From the NCBI GenBank assembly GCA_018366035.1, contig JAGZIW010000016.1:1-43373 (forward strand): a DNA stretch of 43,373 nt. Reading direction: 5' to 3'. Below, piece after piece: positions 23,571-31,803 of the stretch (position 1 is its first letter; every line of letters starts with the position of its first letter). The notes beneath the pieces are model-generated. The model was not told where the DNA came from. It saw nothing but the letters and a program-made list of their open reading frames with translations, and searched no databases. The position numbers were made by a program, and so were the translations under genes. The DNA comes from Butyricicoccus pullicaecorum (GTDB lineage: Bacteria; Bacillota; Clostridia; Oscillospirales; Butyricicoccaceae).

Positions 23571-24445
23571 ATACACGTTTGAAATCCTATACCGAGCAAA
23601 TCGAGCAGGCGCTCGACACCTATTTGAGTCCCTTGGGACATATCGGCAGAGAACGTATTTTGGAGGCAATGCGGTATTCGGCGCTCCAAGGCGGCAAGCG
23701 CCTGCGTCCGGTCTTGCTGCTGGAGTTCTGCCGTGTGTGCGGCGGTGATGTAGAACAGGCTTTGCCGTTTGCGTGTGCGCTGGAAATGATCCACACCTAT
23801 TCGCTGATCCATGACGATCTGCCCTGTATGGACGATGATGATCTGCGTCGGGGCAAGCCCACCAACCACAAGGTGTTTGGCGAGGGCATGGCGGTGCTGG
23901 CAGGCGACGCCCTTCTGACTTATGCGTTCGAAATTGCATCGTGTGATAACAACGGGCTTGACCCGCGTGTGGTGCTCAAGGCGGTCACTGCATTGGCACA
24001 GGAGGCGGGCTACTGCGGTATGATCGGCGGTCAGGTCATGGATATCGCTTCTGCCAAGACGGAAATCTCCTGCGAGGAGCTTTTGGAACTCGAGGACTTG
24101 AAAACCTGCGCACTGATTCGCGCGGCAGCGCGTATTGGCTGTATTGTTGGCGGCGCAACTAAAGAGCAGACACACGCGGCGCTTGTCTATGCAAACCGCG
24201 TGGGGCTTGCCTTCCAAATTGAAGATGATATTTTGGATATCGAGGGCGATGAGGCGATTTTTGGAAAGCCCATCGGCTCGGATCAGGAGCGCGGAAAGCC
24301 GACCCTGCCAGAGGTCTTTGGCATGGACGCCTGCAAAAACATGGTGCGTGAGCTGACCGATGAGGCGATAGAGATCGTGCGTATTTTCCCTGAATCGGAT
24401 TTTCTCATAGAAATTGCAGAGCAGCTTGCCGTGAGACAAAAGTAA
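23567..24445 (+). CDS. ispA: polyprenyl synthetase (farnesyl/geranylgeranyl diphosphate synthase)
   Basis: IspA condenses isopentenyl diphosphate with allylic diphosphates to make the C15 (or C20) prenyl chains. The 292-residue product has GGKRLRP, the first aspartate-rich motif DDLPCMDDDDLRRGKPT (about 85-101), and GQVMDI. The second motif is FQIEDDILDIEGDE (about 220). It overlaps xseB by 4 bp and lies upstream of dxs, which makes the first intermediate of the same pathway. The two are split by the large non-coding block and oapA, the known OLE-locus order. Confidence 0.93.
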   Translation: MNTRLKSYTEQIEQALDTYLSPLGHIGRERILEAMRYSALQGGKRLRPVLLLEFCRVCGGDVEQALPFACALEMIHTYSLIHDDLPCMDDDDLRRGKPTNHKVFGEGMAVLAGDALLTYAFEIASCDNNGLDPRVVLKAVTALAQEAGYCGMIGGQVMDIASAKTEISCEELLELEDLKTCALIRAAARIGCIVGGATKEQTHAALVYANRVGLAFQIEDDILDIEGDEAIFGKPIGSDQERGKPTLPEVFGMDACKNMVRELTDEAIEIVRIFPESDFLIEIAEQLAVRQK

Positions 24446-24473
24446 AGAGATATGGGGCATTGACGGAACAGAG

Positions 24474-24500
24474 AGGGCGCAGACGGACTGCGCCCTTTTT
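24474..24500 (+). terminator. terminator between ispA and the OLE RNA region
   Basis: AGGGCGCAG (24474-24482) and CTGCGCCCT (24488-24496) form a 9-bp stem with T5. It lies 29 bases after the ispA stop and should reduce transcription from the nusB promoter into the RNA gene. Confidence 0.75.
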
Positions 24501-24569
24501 CTATTTGTGCGCACGGGGAAACGCATGCAGATTGTATGTCTTTACAGCAAGAAATGAATAAATTTTCAC

Positions 24570-25300
24570 GTACTGCATAAAAATTTACAAAGAAGCCCTT
24601 GCAATTCTCGTCTAATTGTGGTAACTTATCCGTGTGACGCAGTATTCTAGTCAGGCGTTCTTTCCCTAGGATGGGCCTAAAAATCCATCGAAGGGCATAT
24701 CGATGAAGTCCCTTGTGCTTGCTTCTTACGCCCAGTTTGGGGTGGGTGCTGGGGGTTAAGACTTTAGGGCGCGTTTCAATGGCATGAAATACCGACCCTA
24801 TTGTCGTGGAGACCCGACTCTGTGGGCCACCTATAGCACCTCTTCGGAGGTTGATGGCTGACCTACGGACCGGGGTGAAACCTGTAATGCGGTGCAGAGA
24901 AAGGTGTATGGGAACTGATTGCGCAATCGGGCCTGTGCGCTGCATCAACGTGCTGTGTACAGAGTAGCCTGCCTTGCGTGGTTATGGTGAATGAGATACC
25001 CACCTGACAGCCTGTGGCCGCGGGCTGGCGGGCATTGATTTCTGAAACCATAGCTGCAAAAGAGGCTAAGGAAAGAACTGATCCTGTCGTGGAAATCACC
25101 TAGGCTGTCTGAAATACGGGCGGGCGTGGGATTGCAGTGCGGACTCAGTGGCAATTCGGTCTCGGAAGTGGCAACACTCCGACACGCGCTTCAAAGGGAA
25201 ACCGCCGGAGCGGCGACGCACGGCAGTGCGCGGGGAAATCCAACCGAACCTAAGCCGCAAGATTTACCACCCCCGCTGTCACATTTTTTAATATGTAGGA
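24570..25300 (+). ncRNA. ole: probable OLE RNA (ornate, large, extremophilic RNA)
   Basis: About 800 nt between ispA and a small membrane protein gene hold no credible ORF, yet their composition is not AT-rich like a spacer. Local hairpins are visible: ACCTC-UUCG-GAGGT (24838-24851), a GCAA-capped stem (25162-25182), GATGG/CCATC (24670-24689) and an 8-bp stem GTTATGGT/ACCATAGC (24981-24988 with 25047-25054). In other Firmicutes exactly this slot (nusB, xse, ispA, here, oapA, dxs, tlyA, nadK, argR, recN) holds OLE RNA. That RNA is about 600-700 nt, accumulates at the membrane as an RNP and is linked to stress and magnesium physiology. The call rests on gene order, size, structure and the OapA-like neighbour. 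The ends are approximate, and I could not check the conserved OLE bases. Confidence 0.85.
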
Positions 25301-25302
25301 CT

Positions 25303-25332
25303 GCCTGAAACCTCTTGTTTCGGGCTTTCTTT
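25303..25332 (+). terminator. terminator after the OLE RNA
   Basis: GCCTGAAAC (25303-25311) and GTTTCGGGC (25317-25325) pair over 9 bp with one G-U and loop CTCTT. TTTCTTT follows. It lies 70 bases before the oapA start, so it may set the 3' end of the RNA while allowing partial read-through into oapA-dxs. Confidence 0.6.
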
Positions 25333-25402
25333 GCAGTATTGGCAAGTACCTGTTTGGGAAAACGGGCATTGCCTCAGTTTGTGTTGCAGGTGAAGGAGTA
25401 TT

Positions 25403-25996
25403 ATGACACAGGGAGATATAGACAAAAATCGGAAAAAGCACAAGCCAAGACTTTGGGATATGGTGAACTGGAAATGGGTCGGAACGATTACAGCGCTTTC
25501 CTTTCTCATTTCGGTTTCCATGTCCTATCTGTCCAATGAGGCACTGAAAACCGTCAACAATGTTGCCGCATTTTTTATTCTGCTGCTGTTTGTTGCAATT
25601 GGTATCGTCTTTGATATCATTGGCGTTGCTGCAACCTCCACGACCGAAAAGGAGCTGCATTCCATGGCTGCCAAAAAGGTGCATGGTGCAAGACAGGCGG
25701 TTTGGCTTTCCCGCAATGCGGAAAAGGTGGCAAGTTTCTGCAATGACGTGGTGGGCGATATTTCGGGCATCATCTCCGGCGCCACCGGTGCAATCATTAT
25801 TACGCACATCACATCGGGGCTGAGCGGCTTTCAGACGCTGATTGTCTCGCTCACAGTGACCGGCTGCATTGCAGCCGCGACCATTGGCGGCAAGGCGATT
25901 GGCAAGGTGTTCGGAATCTCCAAAAGTGTCGCCATTATCCATACCGCAGGCAGGATACTGGCATTTCTGCATCTGCCACAGGAAAAGAAACGGTGA
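25403..25996 (+). CDS. oapA: OLE RNA-associated membrane protein OapA
   Basis: The 197-residue product starts with a basic, soluble segment (DKNRKKHKPRLW). It has four hydrophobic helices at about 25-45, 50-76, 125-145 and 148-168, and a basic loop between helices two and three (EKELHSMAAKKVHGARQAVW, then EKVASFCNDVVGDISG). That loop recalls the DUF21/CNNM-CorC membrane domain. OapA binds OLE RNA and anchors it in the membrane as a multimer, and relatives link it to Mg2+ homeostasis. The start has AAGGAG 6 nt upstream. It lies between the OLE region and dxs, which is the diagnostic position. Confidence 0.85.
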   Translation: MTQGDIDKNRKKHKPRLWDMVNWKWVGTITALSFLISVSMSYLSNEALKTVNNVAAFFILLLFVAIGIVFDIIGVAATSTTEKELHSMAAKKVHGARQAVWLSRNAEKVASFCNDVVGDISGIISGATGAIIITHITSGLSGFQTLIVSLTVTGCIAAATIGGKAIGKVFGISKSVAIIHTAGRILAFLHLPQEKKR

Positions 25997-26000
25997 ATCC

Positions 26001-27929
26001 ATGGAAAATAAAAACAGATATGGCGCGCTGGATTTGGTCAACAGTCCAGACGATCTGCGGGCAATGTCCTTTGACGTCAAGCGAACGCTGTGTGCGAACA
26101 TTCGCGAGTTTATTATCGATCATGTGTCCCAAACCGGTGGGCATCTGGCGTCCAATCTCGGTATCGTCGAGCTGACGGTCGCGCTGGAAAGTGAGTTTGA
26201 TTCGCGCCGTGACCGCATTATTTATGATGTGGGACATCAGTGCTATGTGCATAAAATTCTGACAGGACGCAAGGCGCAGTTTGATACGCTGCGTACCTAT
26301 GGCGGGCTGAGCGGCTTTTTGAAGCCCTCGGAGAGTGATACCGACCCGTGTATCACAGGACATGCCTCCAGTTCGGTATCGGTTGCTCTCGGTATGGCAC
26401 ATGCACGCACCATTAAAAATGACAGATATCATGTGATAGCAGTTATTGGAGACGGTGCACTGACCGGCGGCATGGCGTATGAAGCGCTGAGTGATGCGGG
26501 TGCCAGTCAGGAGCCGCTCATCGTCATTCTCAATGACAACAATATGTCCATTGACAAAAATGTGGGCGGTATGGCGCGGCATCTGGCAAAGCTGCGTGTA
26601 TCGCCGCAGTACTTGGGCACCAAGAACCGCATTAAAAATATGCTTTCGCACATACCCGGGGGCAAGTCGCTGACCGCCAAGGGGACAAAGCTGAAAAGCG
26701 CGATTAAGTCGGTAGTGCTGCCCTGCTCTATGTTTGAGCAGATGGGGTTTACCTATCTGGGGCCGGTCGACGGGCATGATCTGTCCGCGCTGTCGTTTCA
26801 CTTGCAGCTGGCAAAGCGTTTGCGCGGTCCGGTGCTCCTGCACGTCATGACCAAAAAGGGCAAGGGCTATCCCTTTGCAGAGCAGGCGCCCGACCGGTTT
26901 CATGGGGTATCCAGATTCGATCCCGCCACCGGTGTGCTGCCGCAGTCAGAGGGAGACTTTTCCGCAGTTTTTGGTGAGGAGCTGACAAAGCTTGCGCAGT
27001 GTGATGAGCGTATTTGCGCCATTACAGCGGCAATGCCCTCTGGTACAGGGCTTTCGGGCTTTGCCCAGCAGTTTCCGCAGCGCTTTTTTGATGTGGGCAT
27101 TGCCGAGGAACACGCAGTGGCAATGACCGCTGGCATGGCAAAGCAGGGACTGCGCGCGGTATGTGCAATCTATGCCACCTTTTTGCAGCGTGCCTACGAC
27201 CAGCTCATTCACGATGTATCGGTTGCCGGAGATATTCCGGCGGTGTTTGCTGTTGACCGTGCGGGCATTGTGGGAGCGGACGGTGCGACCCATAACGGAA
27301 CCTTTGATATCCCGTTTCTGCGCACCATTCCGAATATGACGATTTTATGTCCGGCAAACTATGCCGAACTGCGCACCATGCTCACGCAGGCGCTCTATCA
27401 CAATGAGACAGGCGGTGCGGTCGCCATTCGCTATCCGCGCGGCAAGGAAGGGGCTTTCACGGCAGACACGGCGGCGCAGCCTATTTGCTGTGTACGTCCG
27501 GCAGAACAGCCTGCGGCAACCATTTTGACCTACGGCATCTTGGTCAATGAAGCAATGACTGCCGCGGCACTCTTGGAAAAGCAGGGCATTTCGGTGAGTA
27601 TCTGGAAGGTGAACGAGATTTCCAGCCGCACCGAGCAGGCGCTTGCCGCCCTGCTCGAGCAGTTTGCGCCCGCGACCGCTGTGCTGGAGGACGTGGTGCA
27701 GAATGGTTCGTTTTCCGAGGCGGTGTGCCGCGCCGCAGACGCGTACGGCAAGGCAATGCAGCTTTTTTGCATCAATACCGGAAATCGTTTCCTGCCGCAC
27801 GGTTCGCCGGCACAAATTTATAAGCTATGTGGTATGGACGGCGCAAGTGTGGCGCATTTGCTGACCGAATATCTGAATAAAAGGGGAAACAACATTGGCG
27901 AAGAAAAGACTGGATATATTGATTTTTGA
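26001..27929 (+). CDS. dxs: 1-deoxy-D-xylulose-5-phosphate synthase
   Basis: Dxs makes the first intermediate of the MEP isoprenoid pathway from pyruvate and glyceraldehyde 3-phosphate. The 642-residue protein has SNLGIVELTVAL, YDVGHQCYVHKILTGR, GHASSSVS, the thiamine diphosphate motif GDGALTGG...NDNN (about 145-180), FEQMGFTYLGPVDGHD, and GIAEEHAVAMTAGMA in the pyrimidine domain. I use ATG 26001, 5 bp after the oapA stop; the open frame upstream lies within oapA. The end overlaps tlyA by 35 bp. With ispA it brackets the OLE-oapA pair. Confidence 0.93.
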   Translation: MENKNRYGALDLVNSPDDLRAMSFDVKRTLCANIREFIIDHVSQTGGHLASNLGIVELTVALESEFDSRRDRIIYDVGHQCYVHKILTGRKAQFDTLRTYGGLSGFLKPSESDTDPCITGHASSSVSVALGMAHARTIKNDRYHVIAVIGDGALTGGMAYEALSDAGASQEPLIVILNDNNMSIDKNVGGMARHLAKLRVSPQYLGTKNRIKNMLSHIPGGKSLTAKGTKLKSAIKSVVLPCSMFEQMGFTYLGPVDGHDLSALSFHLQLAKRLRGPVLLHVMTKKGKGYPFAEQAPDRFHGVSRFDPATGVLPQSEGDFSAVFGEELTKLAQCDERICAITAAMPSGTGLSGFAQQFPQRFFDVGIAEEHAVAMTAGMAKQGLRAVCAIYATFLQRAYDQLIHDVSVAGDIPAVFAVDRAGIVGADGATHNGTFDIPFLRTIPNMTILCPANYAELRTMLTQALYHNETGGAVAIRYPRGKEGAFTADTAAQPICCVRPAEQPAATILTYGILVNEAMTAAALLEKQGISVSIWKVNEISSRTEQALAALLEQFAPATAVLEDVVQNGSFSEAVCRAADAYGKAMQLFCINTGNRFLPHGSPAQIYKLCGMDGASVAHLLTEYLNKRGNNIGEEKTGYIDF

Positions 27930-28698
27930 ACAGGGTCTGGTGCCGTCCCGCGAGCGGGCAAAGACAACCATTATGGAGGGACTTGTCTATGTCAATGGGC
28001 AAAAGGCGGACAAGGCAGGCACGATGGTCGCTGAGGACGCCAAAATCGAGGTGCGCTCCAATGCCAAGCAATTTGTATCGCGCGGCGGCAAGAAAATCGA
28101 AAAGGCACTGGGATATTTTGCCATCGATCCGGCGGGGCTGGTGGTGATGGACGTGGGCGCATCGACAGGCGGGTTTACCGACTGCCTGCTGCAGCGCGGC
28201 GCAGTCAAGGTATATTCGATTGATGTGGGATATGGGCAGCTTGCATATCAGCTGCGCATAGACCCCCGTGTGAAGTGTATGGAGCGAACCAATATCCGAT
28301 ATGTAACGGCAGATATGCTGGAGGAGACCCCTTCTCTTGCGGTGATTGATGTTTCCTTTATATCACTCAAGCTGGTTTTGCCGGTCGTCGCACAACTTTT
28401 AGATGAGACAGGGCGCATTGCCTGTCTTGTAAAGCCGCAGTTTGAGGCAGGCAAGGGCAAGGTTGGCAAGAAGGGCGTGGTACGTGACCCAGAGATTCAT
28501 AAAGAGGTGCTCGATGCCTTTATTGAAAATGCACATGCCGCAGGGCTGCACGTGCATGATATGACCTTCTCTCCCATCAAGGGACCGGAGGGCAACATTG
28601 AATTTCTGGGATATCTGGGCAAAGCGCTTACCGAAACCGAAATCGACACCGAAGCACTGGTGCGGCAGGCACATGCAGAACTCGATGGGAGAATGTAA
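27895..28698 (+). CDS. tlyA: TlyA family rRNA 2'-O-methyltransferase (YqxC)
   Basis: The protein has an N-terminal S4 RNA-binding domain (KKRLDILIFEQGLVPSRERA, about 2-60) and an FtsJ-type methyltransferase domain (VSRGGKKIEKAL, MDVGASTGGFTDCLLQRGA, VIDVSFISL, LVKPQFEAG). These enzymes methylate 16S/23S rRNA; some were first called haemolysins. It is 267 residues from TTG 27895, with GGGG 8 nt upstream, and starts inside the end of dxs. It sits in the conserved dxs-tlyA-nadK-argR-recN order. Confidence 0.92.
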   Translation: MAKKRLDILIFEQGLVPSRERAKTTIMEGLVYVNGQKADKAGTMVAEDAKIEVRSNAKQFVSRGGKKIEKALGYFAIDPAGLVVMDVGASTGGFTDCLLQRGAVKVYSIDVGYGQLAYQLRIDPRVKCMERTNIRYVTADMLEETPSLAVIDVSFISLKLVLPVVAQLLDETGRIACLVKPQFEAGKGKVGKKGVVRDPEIHKEVLDAFIENAHAAGLHVHDMTFSPIKGPEGNIEFLGYLGKALTETEIDTEALVRQAHAELDGRM

Positions 28699-28701
28699 AA
28701 T

Positions 28702-29589
28702 ATGGCAAAGATCTATATCAGCCCAAATCTGCGCAAGCAGGGCATTGCGCAGGCGGTCAGCCAAACCTGTGCGGTGCTGCGTGCCCATGGGGCACAGGTG
28801 CTCATGCCGACGCAGGCGTCGATGCTGTGTGATGAGGGTGTGACCTATCTCGGACAGGAGGAAGGGATTCGGCAGGCTGACGCCATGGTGGTGCTCGGCG
28901 GAGACGGTACGATTTTGCGCATTGCAGAGCTTGCTGCACGCTATGGCACACCGATTTTGGGTGTGAATCTTGGGCATGTGGGTTTTATGACCGAACTGGA
29001 ATTGGGAGAGATTCCCATGGCTGCCAGACTGTGTCAGGGAGACTTTACCATTGATGACCGCATGATGCTGTCTGTTCACGTACTGCGTGCGGGTGCGAGT
29101 GTCTATCAGGGCACCGCGCTCAATGAGGTCATGGTGAGTAAGAAGCTTCCGTTTCATATCATTCAGATGCGCCTGACATCGGACGGGGAGACCGTCGCAG
29201 ACTTTAAGGGCGATGGGCTGATCCTTGCGACCCCGACCGGTACAACCGCTTACTCGCACTCGGCTGGCGGGCCTATCATTGAGCCAACGGCAGAGAATAT
29301 TGCAGTGACTCCGGTTTGTCCCTTTACCATTGGCGCAAAGCCCCTCGTATTTTCGCCCCATCGGAAGTTGACCGTTCGTGTGTCGGGCACGGGAAGCGCA
29401 TGTGTTTCGGCAGATGGGGGCGATGGCTTTGAGCTGCTGCCCGATGATGTGGTATCTGTCGAGCGGGCAGAGTATCCTGCCAGACTTATTCGCGTCAAAA
29501 ATAGAAATTTTTATCAGATTTTACGGTATAAGCTATCTGACGGAGGAGAACCAATACATGAAGTTTCAGAGACAGGCGAAGATTCTTGA
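28702..29589 (+). CDS. nadK: NAD kinase
   Basis: NAD kinase phosphorylates NAD to NADP. Key motifs are VVLGGDGTILR (about 60-72), GVNLGHVGFMTELE, the NE-containing ALNEVMVSK, the GDGLILATPTGTTAYSHSAGGP signature (split here only by description) and PICPFT-like PVCPFTIGAKPLV. The length of 295 is normal. The gene starts 3 bp after tlyA. Its last 32 bp overlap the start of argR in another frame. Confidence 0.93.
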   Translation: MAKIYISPNLRKQGIAQAVSQTCAVLRAHGAQVLMPTQASMLCDEGVTYLGQEEGIRQADAMVVLGGDGTILRIAELAARYGTPILGVNLGHVGFMTELELGEIPMAARLCQGDFTIDDRMMLSVHVLRAGASVYQGTALNEVMVSKKLPFHIIQMRLTSDGETVADFKGDGLILATPTGTTAYSHSAGGPIIEPTAENIAVTPVCPFTIGAKPLVFSPHRKLTVRVSGTGSACVSADGGDGFELLPDDVVSVERAEYPARLIRVKNRNFYQILRYKLSDGGEPIHEVSETGEDS

Positions 29590-30013
29590 CCTGATTGAAA
29601 AGCAGGAGATCGAGACACAGGAGGAATTGTCCGAACAGCTTCGGCTCATCGGCTATACCACCACACAGGCAACGGTATCGCGTGACATCAAGGAACTGCG
29701 CCTGATTAAGATTTTGTCTGCACAAACCGGAAAATATAAGTATGCAGTGGCGTCTACCGAGGTTGAGAGCAGCTTTAGCACCAGACTGCGCAATATCTTT
29801 AAGGAGTGTGTGACCGATATCAATATCGCGCAGAATATTGTGGTCATCAAAACCCTGCCCGGGCTGGGGCAGGCAGCAGCAATGGCAATCGATGCCATGC
29901 GCAATCAGGCGGTAGTCGGTTCTCTGGGCGGTGATGATACCGTGTTCATTGTCATGAAGGACAATGAAACGGCACAGACCTTCTGCACAGAAGCACGTAC
30001 CATGCTGTCCTGA
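29558..30013 (+). CDS. argR: arginine repressor ArgR/AhrC
   Basis: The 151-residue regulator has the N-terminal winged helix (ILDLIEKQEIETQEELSEQL, then TTQATVSRDIKELRL) and the C-terminal hexamerisation/arginine-binding domain (NIVVIKTLPGLGQAAAMAID, GSLGGDDTVFIVMKD). I choose ATG 29558, which has GGAGGAG 8 nt upstream. The frame stays open for 60 further codons inside nadK without a ribosome site. ArgR controls arginine metabolism; its place next to recN is conserved in Firmicutes. Confidence 0.93.
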   Translation: MKFQRQAKILDLIEKQEIETQEELSEQLRLIGYTTTQATVSRDIKELRLIKILSAQTGKYKYAVASTEVESSFSTRLRNIFKECVTDINIAQNIVVIKTLPGLGQAAAMAIDAMRNQAVVGSLGGDDTVFIVMKDNETAQTFCTEARTMLS

Positions 30014-30040
30014 CGCATAGACGACAAAGGAGAGGGCAGT

Positions 30041-31708
30041 GTGCTGAGTTTATTACATATCGAAAATATCGCAGTCATTGAGCAGGCAGATATTGAATTT
30101 GAGGACGGCTTGACCGTCCTAACCGGCGAAACCGGTGCGGGAAAATCCATCATCATTGATTCGGTGGGGGCAATCCTTGGCAAGCGCACCAGCCGAGATT
30201 TGGTGCGGGCAGGTGCGGAAAAGGGCTTTGTGAGTGCTATTTTTACTGATTTGCCGCAAGAATTGACCAGCAAATTGCAGGAATATGGACTCGACGGAGA
30301 GGAACCGGATTCCCTGCACATTCAGCGTCAGCTTTCCGCCGACGGCAAAACCGTGTGCCGAATCAACATGAAGCCGGTGGCGCTCTCCCTGCTTCGGGAG
30401 CTGTCCCCCTATCTCATCAATATCCATGGGCAGCATGATGGACAAAAACTCATGGACGACGAGTATCACATTGATTTTTTGGACAGCTTTGCGGAGGTTT
30501 CCGGAATCTTGGAGGAGTATCAGCCGCTCTATCACCAGTTGCTCTCCATGAAACGGCAAATCACTGCCTTGGAGCGCAGCGAACAGGAGCGCTTGCAGCG
30601 TATTGATGTGCTGCGTTTTCATCTGGAGGAAATCGAGCAGGCAGAATTGCAGGCGGGAGAGGAAGAAACCCTTACGGCACGAAAAACATTCTTTGACAAT
30701 GTCAGCCGTCTGGCACACGCCCTGCATCGGGCACATCAGCTGTTGGACGACGAGGAACAGGGTATTTGCACCGCCGTGGAGCAGGTCAGCAGCACCCTGA
30801 CAGAGATTTCTGATGTGACTCCTGCCATCGGTGGTCTGCTGGAGCGGGCTGAGGAAGTCAAATATATGCTGGCAGATTTGAGAGACGCCATTGCACAGGA
30901 GCAGAGCCACACAGAATTTTCTGCGAGCGAGCAGGAAATGGTGGAGGAGCGCCTTGACCAAATTTATCGCTTGGAACAAAAGTATGGCGAAACGATATCT
31001 GATGTGCTGGATTATGCAGCGTCCGGTCGGGACGAGTTGGACAGGCTGCAGTCGGCAGATGAGCGCCGCGATGTATTGCGGGCAGAATACCGCAAAATGC
31101 TTGCCCGTGCCAAGGAACTGGCACAGGAGCTTTCCGCACGCAGACGGGAGGCGGCGGTACAGCTGGAGGAACGGATTGTATCCGAACTGCGTGACCTCGA
31201 TATGGCAAAGGTGCGGCTGTCGGTACAGGTGGAAACCGGTTCCAAGCTGACCACACATGGTTTGGATACTGTGACCTTTCTCATTTCGGTCAACCCGGGT
31301 GAGGCACTCAAGCCGCTTTCCAAGGTGGCATCCGGCGGTGAACTGTCCCGCGTGATGCTTGCTGTCAAAAATGTGCTGACTGCTCGCGAGCCTGTGGGCA
31401 CACTCATTTTCGATGAGATCGATACCGGTGTCAGCGGACGCGCCGCACAGAAAATCGCGCACAAGTTGGTGCAGATTGGCAGGCAAAAGCAGACACTTTG
31501 TGTGACGCATTTGCCGCAGATTGCTGCCATGGGAAATCATCATATGCTGATTTCCAAGTCGGTTGTGGGCGAGCGTACCTATACCTCGGTCGTGCCCATT
31601 GCGGGAGAGGTGCGTACAGACGAGATTGCCCGTATGCTTGCCGGCGATGCCATTACTGAAAATACAAGAAAGAATGCACAGGAGCTGCTTTGCGCGGCGG
31701 CAAAATAA
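30041..31708 (+). CDS. recN: DNA repair protein RecN
   Basis: RecN is an SMC-like ATPase that acts early at double-strand breaks. The 555-residue product has Walker A GETGAGKSI (about 30-38), a long coiled coil (about 150-370), the signature ASGGELSRVMLA (about 428) and Walker B LIFDEIDTGVSG (about 465), with VTHLPQIAAMG at the end. It starts at GTG after AAAGGAGAGG. It ends the OLE-containing gene series; no clear terminator follows before tyrS. Confidence 0.94.
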   Translation: MLSLLHIENIAVIEQADIEFEDGLTVLTGETGAGKSIIIDSVGAILGKRTSRDLVRAGAEKGFVSAIFTDLPQELTSKLQEYGLDGEEPDSLHIQRQLSADGKTVCRINMKPVALSLLRELSPYLINIHGQHDGQKLMDDEYHIDFLDSFAEVSGILEEYQPLYHQLLSMKRQITALERSEQERLQRIDVLRFHLEEIEQAELQAGEEETLTARKTFFDNVSRLAHALHRAHQLLDDEEQGICTAVEQVSSTLTEISDVTPAIGGLLERAEEVKYMLADLRDAIAQEQSHTEFSASEQEMVEERLDQIYRLEQKYGETISDVLDYAASGRDELDRLQSADERRDVLRAEYRKMLARAKELAQELSARRREAAVQLEERIVSELRDLDMAKVRLSVQVETGSKLTTHGLDTVTFLISVNPGEALKPLSKVASGGELSRVMLAVKNVLTAREPVGTLIFDEIDTGVSGRAAQKIAHKLVQIGRQKQTLCVTHLPQIAAMGNHHMLISKSVVGERTYTSVVPIAGEVRTDEIARMLAGDAITENTRKNAQELLCAAAK

Positions 31709-31803
31709 AATGAGGATTTTTCACGAGAACTTTAAGGAACGCGCCCCCTGATATTGGGTAGGGAGATCGAAGCAATTACATTTTAGAAAGGGTTGGAAAA
31801 CCG

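Noticed and set aside
24500..25300. Several open frames of 60-220 codons on both strands in the block between ispA and oapA
   Set aside because: None has a ribosome site with sensible spacing or a recognisable domain. They overlap each other, and structured RNA explains the block.
31709..31803. T-box leader for tyrS
   Set aside because: Only 95 bp lie between recN and tyrS; no specifier hairpin, T-box sequence or antiterminator is present.
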